A stretch of 64,000 bases of DNA from Datisca glomerata (taxonomy: Eukaryota > Streptophyta > Magnoliopsida > Cucurbitales > Datiscaceae). The DNA is taken from contig QANY01009002.1 in assembly GCA_003255025.1 (NCBI GenBank), forward strand, positions 1,095,661-1,159,660, read 5' to 3'. Made by a program: the position numbers and the translations under genes. The number at the start of each line of letters is the position of its first letter. The first letter of the stretch is position 1. This document shows, in pieces, positions 57,111 to 64,000 of this stretch. Below the pieces are notes generated by a model. It saw nothing but the letters and a program-made list of their open reading frames with translations. It did not search any database and was not told where the DNA came from.

Positions 57111-58939
57111 ATAAAATTTTCCGTCAAGGTAAGGGCACTTTTTCCTTATTTTGGGAGAAAATTTGAGAAACTTTTTAGTTGGTCAACTCCTTTCCTTCCC
57201 TAAGCCGACATTTAAAATGGAGGTAGAATCCATCTTAAAATTAGAGAAGTGGTTTGTTCTAAATTTAGGGTTTGTTTAATGAAAAGATGATATATGCTGT
57301 TGGGGCATTGTTGGGAGTTTTTAATTACTTGAATGTGGTTAATACTTTAAGTTTGAGTTCCCTATTTTCTTTAGGAAATTGTAATTAAACAACAAAAAGA
57401 TCATTCAACATCTTGACAGTATTGTCATATGAATAAAATATGAATATTACATATTAATACATAAAACGTTTTTATAATTTTAAATTTTTAACTTAAACCT
57501 TATCTAGTATAAAGTAAAAATAATGAAAACATTTAGGTAAGAAGCTGGTTCTCACCTATTGATCAGTAGGTATCTATGAAATGTGAACCACAGCTAATTA
57601 AGTACCTAGTTCCTTTGTCTCCCCTACAAAAGGCATATTTTGATCAAATTTATTATAATTAGTAATGAACAGCCGATTGAAAAAGACCTGTTAAAGATTA
57701 TAAAAGAGTGTAGGTAATGAATCCATCCTTTGTGTTTGTACCCAGAAATTACTGTCTATTGCACTGCACCATAGCATAACATTTGATGCAACATTTTGTA
57801 CGTGCATTTCGATAATGGACGGTCAAGATTTTGTCCTCTACGATCCTATTACACAATTTTTTTTTGTTCCGAGCTGGGCTGATTTGAATTTTTTAAAAAC
57901 CAATATGATAGTCTAGATTGCTGTGTCTATTGCAATTCTTTGGAGTTGCATAGAATCTCAATGCATGAACATTCTTTGACAAAGAAAATTACAAAAACAC
58001 CTCTTGCACTTTGGTTGTTAGCACGCACAACACTTACATAACTTTTTTCCACTTAGCTGTTGCACTTTAATTTTTTTTAGATTACCAGGCAAAACCCGCT
58101 AGTTCAACCGAAGATCAACATTTATGCCCCTTCCTACAACTATTTAATACAAACCACTTAAATAAAATTAAAATTAATGATTTCATAGTGTAAATTAAGA
58201 GGCTGTCGTTAGAAGATACCATCCAAAAGATGGAATCAAACTTTATAAAAAGATCAAAAACTAAATATCCAAAAGATCTATATACCTCCGGCCACTGGTG
58301 TTCAAATTACTGCTCATTCTCTGGTTTTTCTCACGTTGGTTTTGGCTATTCTAAGCTCTCAAATACTCTAAAATGATAGTGTATTTTTTCTGAATTGAGT
58401 GATTGACCTTAGGGACCAAATTCTCTATATATAGCCAAGCTCCTATCAAGCTTTCATGGTTGGAACGTTATCATACTCTCTCAATCAATGAGAAAACGTT
58501 CTAACTGTTATGAACGTTTGATTTATAAAAGGAAAACTTTTGGACCATAATAAATTGACCGTTGGTGTCCATTGGTGAGAAAACAGTTTTGAAAAAGAAA
58601 AAGATGTTACTTTCTCCCACTTTATCCACACGTTTGACCTAACCGATGTCTTAACTTAATCTCATGAATTATCTTTCTTAAAAAATAAACACATGAATCA
58701 TGACGATAAGTCATCTGGCAACGAGTATTACCTTTCATGTATTATGATGTATTTAGTTTTCAAGCATTATACTTTATGTGGTAACACTTATTGAATAAAC
58801 CCTGTATTTATTCTTGGTCCTCTACAAATGTTCTCAAATGAATTAAGGTGCATACACATGAGAAAATATCAATATAAGAGCTTCATTCATAAAGTTTATA
58901 CATAATCACATAGTGGAACCGAGTCTTTACATGATCCTT

Positions 58940-61900
58940 GAATTATAAGGGTGACATGCCTTTAGTCAAAGGATCAACGATCATCAATTAAGTACTTAGA
59001 TGCTCAATGACCACTTTCTTTTCCTTAAAATATTCTGTAACTAGATACTTAATGTTGATATGTTTACTTCGACTCTCACTTTTATTATTGTTAGCCATAA
59101 AAACAGCAATTGAATTATGGCATAAAATTCTTAATGGCCTAGAAATAGAATTCATAACTTTAAGCCCAGATATGAAACTCTTTAGCCATGCACCATATAA
59201 TTTTGCGTCAAAACAAGAAACGAACTCGACTTCCATAATAGCAGTGATAGTCAAGGTCTGCTTGACACTCCTCCATGATATAGCTCCACCGACCATCATA
59301 AAAATGTACCCAGATGTTGATTTGTGTGAATTAATACAGCCAGCAAAGTCAAAATCTGAGTATTCAATCACTACCAAATTAATTTTTTGTCTATACATAA
59401 ACATGTAGTTTTTGGTTCCTTGAAGATAATTTATCACTTTCTTTGCATCTCTCCAATGGTACATACATGAATTACTTAATATCGTTCTAACATTCCTATA
59501 GCAAATGTAATGTTAGGCCTTGTGCAGACTTGAGCCTACACCAGGCTTTGGACTGCAGAAACATCTGCAATGTTCTTCATTTGTTCTCTCTCAAGATCGT
59601 ACTTCGAGCATTGGTTCAAATTGAACTTATCAACCTTCACATGGGATCTACACTCAGTGATCAATTCTTCATCCAAAATCTCTCTAAACCTTTATTGTTA
59701 TAGATTTTGTAAGACAATCCTAAAATATCTCGAAGCATGTCTTTATGAATCTTAATGCCATTTACATAAGACGCCTCATCCATATCCATCATGTCAAAAA
59801 TTTTAGAGACGAATTATCTCACTTCATGAAGCAAACCCTTATCTTTGGTTGCAAGTAAAATATCATCCATGTATAAAATAAGAAAACAAATGTTACTCCT
59901 ATTAATCTTTTAGTATATGATTTATCCATGAGATTTTCAACAAATCCGAATGAAGAAATCGCCCCATGGAATTTAAAATTCCATTGATGAGACGCTTGTT
60001 TTAAATCATATATGGATTTCTTGAGCTTACACACGAAATACTCGCCATCACTAGAGAAGAATTCTTCAGGTTGTTTCATAAAGACCTCATCCTCTAGATC
60101 TCCATTGAGAAATGTGATTTTCACATCCATTTGTTACAACTTAAGGCCAAAATGAGCTACTAATGCCAAAATAATACGCATCGAATTTTTCATAGACACT
60201 GGAGAAAAAGTTTATGTGTAATTGATTCCCTCCTTTGAGTGAATCCCTTAGCAATGAGTCTCTTCTTAGTCTTAAAGACTCATTTACAGCCTATGACTTC
60301 CGCACCATCAGGCAACTCAACAAGATCTAAAACTCCATCACTCTTCATGGAACTCATATCATCCTTCATGGCATTTTGTACCACAATTCTGATTCGTTGA
60401 GACTCATGGCTTGTGAGAAAATACTTAGGATCATTTACGACTCTAATATTATAGTTAGATACTTGTAGGTACACTCTATATACACTAGGAATTGTTGACC
60501 TCTTATTTCTAGTAGATCTTCTTAATGTCGTGCCATCATTTTCTAAGAATATGAGGTCCAACTTGTTGTTCAGAAGTTTCGGGAATCTTCTAAACAACTT
60601 AATTTACCGGAATGTTGTCAACAACTTCAATGATTGGTTATTCAACACTAGTTTGTACTTGAGGGGTGTTGTGGGCAACTAATAATCTATCACCTAAAGT
60701 GGAAGGTCAAAACTACGAATGATCATTATTAGCAATTGTGTTCCTGATTTTGATCTCTCCCACTGATCAAGTCATATTCAAGAAACTTTTCATTTCTTGA
60801 TTCCACTGATCAAGTCATGTTCAACACTAGTTTGTACTTGAGGGGTGCTGTGAGCAACTAACAATCGATCATCTGAAGTGGAAGGTTGAAACTATGAGTC
60901 CATATATATCAATATGTATGATTTCTAATATGCTCGAACTCATATTGGCACCATTTTTAGGCTTGTCGATCTGACTTGTTGATCTGACTTGTTGATCTGC
61001 TCTCTTTAATGCAGTACACACATCTCAAAGTTAGTAAAATCTAGAGTACTGAGCACTTCATCATTTACTATACTTTTAATTCTATCCATAGAGATGTATT
61101 ATAATCTTCGATGCTAACATAGAAGAATCCTCATTAATATTGCGCCCCTTGATGCTACTACGAACATGCATTGAACTATATGTAGCATTGCGTTTCAAAT
61201 TAATATGATAAAGATCATCAGACAAAATATCATTCTCTTATAACATAAATTGAATGATGTGTCTGAAAAATTAAAGAAAATCCTAACGGTACAAGTTTGA
61301 AATCTAAAATCAAGTTTCTTGAAAAATTTGAAACATAAAAGTTCCTATCTAATTGGAAGACAAACCCACTACTTAATGTTAAAAACATGTTCCTATAGCC
61401 TCCACATGTGAGCCCATATTGTTTCAGGATAAGATGTTTTGCTCAGTTCCCACTAACTTCCTTAGGTTTTGCATACCCTGTAAAGAGTTTACAACATGAA
61501 TTGTAGAACCAGAGTCAATCCACTAGGTGTTAATATTAGCATTAACCATATTAAATTCATAACAAACACATGAGATTGGATTACATTTATCCTCAAGTCA
61601 CTTCTGAAATTTGGTGCATTCTTTGTTCATGTGTCATATCTTTTTACAGAAGAAACACTTGGTCTCTTTCTTGATATTAGCTTGGAGTGATGTTTTATCC
61701 TTCCCCTTTTGATTAGCTTGAACCTTCCTCTTCTCACGGGTTGTTGTCAGCATTACACTTTTACCTACCTCCATCACCAACCTCCCTTCTTCTTGAACAC
61801 ATATGATCATTAATTCATTGATTGATCATTTGTCCTTATGTGTGTTGTATGAGATCTTGAAATGCTTGTACTATTGTGGGAGAGAGTTCAGAATATAGTG

Positions 61901-62270
61901 CACCGGGAAGGTTTCAGACCTCTTAACCTCAAGCTTCTTGAGTTGAATGTCTCTCATCTACATTATGTGCTTAAGCACACCTTTAACACTGGTGAGCTCT
62001 AGAGAACAGAACTTCATAATTAGAGTGCTAGTTAAAGTCTTTTCTAAAGCGACGAATTTGTCATCAATGGCCTTAAGTAAGTCACATACATTTTCATGCT
62101 AATCCGCTGAACCATGAATACTAGCAGAGATTTTACTCTTAATGAAAATCACACTTAGACGATTGGAACGCTCCCATCATTCATAAAACGTAATGTCCGC
62201 TGAAGAGTTGGTAGCAGTGATTGTCGGTGGTTCATTCTTCCTAATTGTATAATCAATGTTCATTCACCCT
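58940..62270 (-). pseudogene. Ty1/copia retrotransposon relic, heavily mutated
   Basis: Reading the minus strand: gag starts near 62263 (MNIDYTIRKNEPP) and continues through WERSNRLSVIFIKSKIS, LLKAIDDKFVALEKTLTST, HYILNSLPQ and NTHKDKWSINELM. It ends in a zinc knuckle (CFFCKKI, stop, HMNKEC, near 61640). The protease part WIDSGSTIHVVNSLQGMQ lies near 61520. Most of integrase is missing. RT pieces are at 60600-60280 (VLDLVELPDGAEVIGCK) and 60130-59820 (DVKITFLNGDLEDEVFMKQP, KKSIYDLKQAS). RNase H is at 59464-58988 (YSDFDFAGCINSHKSTSGY, WRSVKQ), followed by DPLTKGM near 58960. Many stops are present and no LTR pair is visible. Confidence 0.88.
60635..60890. repeat. Internal duplication in the copia relic
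   Basis: TTCAACACTAGTTTGTACTT ... GGGGTG.TGTG.GCAACTAA ... GTGGAAGGT occurs at about 60642 and again at about 60820. CACTGATCAAGTCAT is also doubled. The array replaces the expected integrase coding. Confidence 0.75.
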
Positions 62271-63222
62271 AGACGAAGGGGAAACCTCTCCTTCCATACT
62301 TTATAGTTATCCCCTTTTAGTTCGGCAATGTCAGAACGGACATCAGAGAAATGCTAAAGTTGTGATAGAGCTGATCAAACTATCTTATTTCACACGACAT
62401 AAAAATTACCTGTGGGCTATTTTTATTTCAATAATACTCATTATTCTTTATGATAGAGTTTATCAAACTATCTTAATTCATAATTCTAAGAGTATATTAT
62501 GATTATTAAACTTTACGATAAGGCTATCAAATTATCGCTTAATTCATAAGTCATGTGGGTAAGTCATGAGAATAATTGATATTTTATCTTAATTAATTAT
62601 TCAGATATAATAAAAATTCATGTGAGATAAAATCTAATATATTAAAATAATTAATTACAATTGATGTCTAAATTACTATAATATATAACTTCATTTAATT
62701 AAAGATTATGTGGTTATTCTCAAATCATATAAATCAGTTAGACATTATTGTTTTCTTGTATCCTAAAAATTTGTATGAGAATATTTCTATATTGCATAAT
62801 TTAACTACCATTAATTGAATATTATGCTATTTATACACTTAATTATTCTCATGATAAAACTTAATTTATATAATTAAACATAAAATTATGTAAAATAATA
62901 TTTTCAAGCATAAAAGATTAATTTAACAGGCGAACAATACTAATATCGTATGCATAATCATTCCCATAATTTCAATCATAAGTATTGCATAATTAAAAAA
63001 ATATATATCATGCATATTACAAAATTTCATGGTATCAAATATATAAACTCATTCCACAATTGCATGGTTAATTTAGAACATCAATTCACGCAACACTTAA
63101 TGAGAATAATCAATCAATTTGCATAATTTAATTCATCCCTACATTACACATATTATTCATAAATATAAATAAATAACATAAAAAAATAATGCTTAAAAAA
63201 TAAAATTCTCTAAAATTGCCCA
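62271..63222. other. AT-rich non-coding stretch
   Basis: Probably the 5' untranslated/LTR side of the copia relic at first (AAACTATCTTA words at about 62376 and 62465), then plain AT-rich sequence without features. Confidence 0.4.
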
Positions 63223-63857
63223 AAATATATACTATATTAATATGGGCTTAAAGAGGAGAAACTTTTGATTCTCCTTCTTACCCATAAAGTTTCTTAAAAT
63301 ATAGTACAAAATAGATATTTCACATTTTCTCATTTAATTCCTAAATGAAAGTTTATTTTCCATAATAATTTGTTTATTAATAGTTAGTAAAATTAAATAT
63401 TTTTATAGTATTACGTAATTAGATACATGAATATCCGTAGTATGAAAGATCTATTATACAATAAATATTTATTTATAAGTTAACGATAGTTTGTTCGTAA
63501 AATTTATAAATTAACATTTTATAATATTTATGTTATTCGGAACATGAAAAAAATTTAGATAAATTAATTAATATATGTTTTAATAAGTGAAATTATTCTT
63601 TAATATGATAATTGTATTGAACATATGACAAATTGATGAAATAGAATCATTTTCAATATTAATCAAAGAGGAATGCTATAGTACAATTTTAACTTTATAA
63701 ACAAGTTAATGTATTTATTATTATTACTATTTTATTTTTGTCTAGATGTCTTACAATTTTTTGAATAATGTATTTCTTTTAACATTAATATTAATTTTAA
63801 ATTTTACATATATTTAAATTAATTTAACTCTTATGAAGCACATACTTTTTAACTAGT
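63223..63857 (+). mobile_element. Helitron-like non-autonomous element, copy B
   Basis: The 5' side reads ATACTATATTAATATGGGCTT then AAAGAGGAGAAACTTTTGATT, similar to the 5' ends of plant Helitrons. The 3' end is AAGCACATACTTTTTAACTAGT (CTAGT at 63853-63857). Much of the inside matches 3250-4677 without the 791-bp insertion. No coding. Confidence 0.5.
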
Positions 63858-64000
63858 GCAAAAAGAAGGAAAAACAAAGAGAGGAGAAAACTACATTTTC
63901 CTTCTTCTTTTTTTCTTTTTTTCTTTTTGGTGCGAATCAGAAGAAGGTATTCACTTGGACAACCTGTCTCAGCTCTCCCTTTCGTCTTCTTAAAAGCTTT
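63858..64000. other. Right end of the window
   Basis: A CT-rich run (63894-63930), then unique sequence that may be a gene leader running out of the window. A HindIII site AAGCTT lies at 63994-63999. Confidence 0.5.

Larger units (their letters stand above)
54399..58939. other. Long AT-rich intergenic region
   Basis: The first few hundred bases are the presumptive promoter and leader of the thioesterase gene. Further on no gene is recognised. Two blocks of a degenerate 20-25-bp repeat with TTGAAC/TTGAAT words lie at 55720-55860 and 56985-57110. Sequence from about 58200 may include the 3' LTR of the copia relic, but no paired LTR could be found. Confidence 0.5.

Noticed and set aside
1..64000. 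tRNA genes
   Set aside because: I looked for GGTTCGAATCC-type T-arm words; the hits I saw were the GGTTCGGTT repeats of MITEs without a cloverleaf. A tRNA scan would settle this.

Overview
This window is AT-rich nuclear DNA from a flowering plant, most likely a eudicot. The evidence is spliced GT..AG genes for plant protein families, Ty1/copia and Ty3/gypsy retrotransposons, several hAT elements, Helitron-like ends, fold-back MITEs and two nuclear insertions of plastid DNA. There is no bacterial operon structure. One undetermined base lies at 3268 and a HindIII site (AAGCTT) lies at the extreme right end, which would fit a BAC-derived sequence. I do not attempt a species name.

Four host genes look intact and could be threaded by hand with their reading frames preserved: (1) an 8-exon minus-strand DHH/DHHA1-type phosphoesterase-like gene (8699-13151, 364 aa) with substituted DHH motif residues; (2) a plus-strand DUF1644 zinc-finger gene (CDS 25617-26858, 413 aa) with a 1.1-kb intron in its 5' UTR; (3) the mitochondrial CGFS monothiol glutaredoxin GRXS15 (49061-51176, 6 exons, 168 aa); (4) a 9-exon minus-strand acyl-protein thioesterase / SOBER1-like alpha/beta hydrolase (52464-54398, 257 aa). 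They act in unrelated processes and form no cluster.

Layout: 1-262, MULE transposase relic; 0.5-1.1 kb, tandem repeat; 3.2-4.7 kb, Helitron-like sequence interrupted by a hAT-type element with 8-bp target duplications that contains a fragment of plastid 16S rDNA; 7.3-7.9 kb, plastid psaA/psaB insertion; 8.7-13.2 kb, the DHH-like gene; 11.9-17.9 kb, large inverted duplication of that gene with the second copy dead; 18-24 kb, non-coding repeats split by a decayed hAT element; 24.3-26.9 kb, DUF1644 gene; 27.4 kb, palindromic minisatellite; 28-29.4 kb, nested gypsy and copia debris; 30.7 kb, trihelix transcription-factor relic; 31.1-36.1 kb, structurally complete copia element (202/204-bp LTRs, CTATC target duplication); 38.6-40.1 kb, complex repeats; 40.2-43.7 kb, hAT element with target duplication; 44.9-48.2 kb, very large AT-rich fold-back palindrome; 49-54.4 kb, the two gene-dense loci; 59-62.3 kb, rotten copia relic; 63.2-63.9 kb, second Helitron-like copy.

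No previously unknown functional system is evident. The most unusual items are the hAT-type element carrying plastid 16S rDNA with an internal empty-site comparison, the head-to-head gene/pseudogene inverted repeat, and the giant palindrome.
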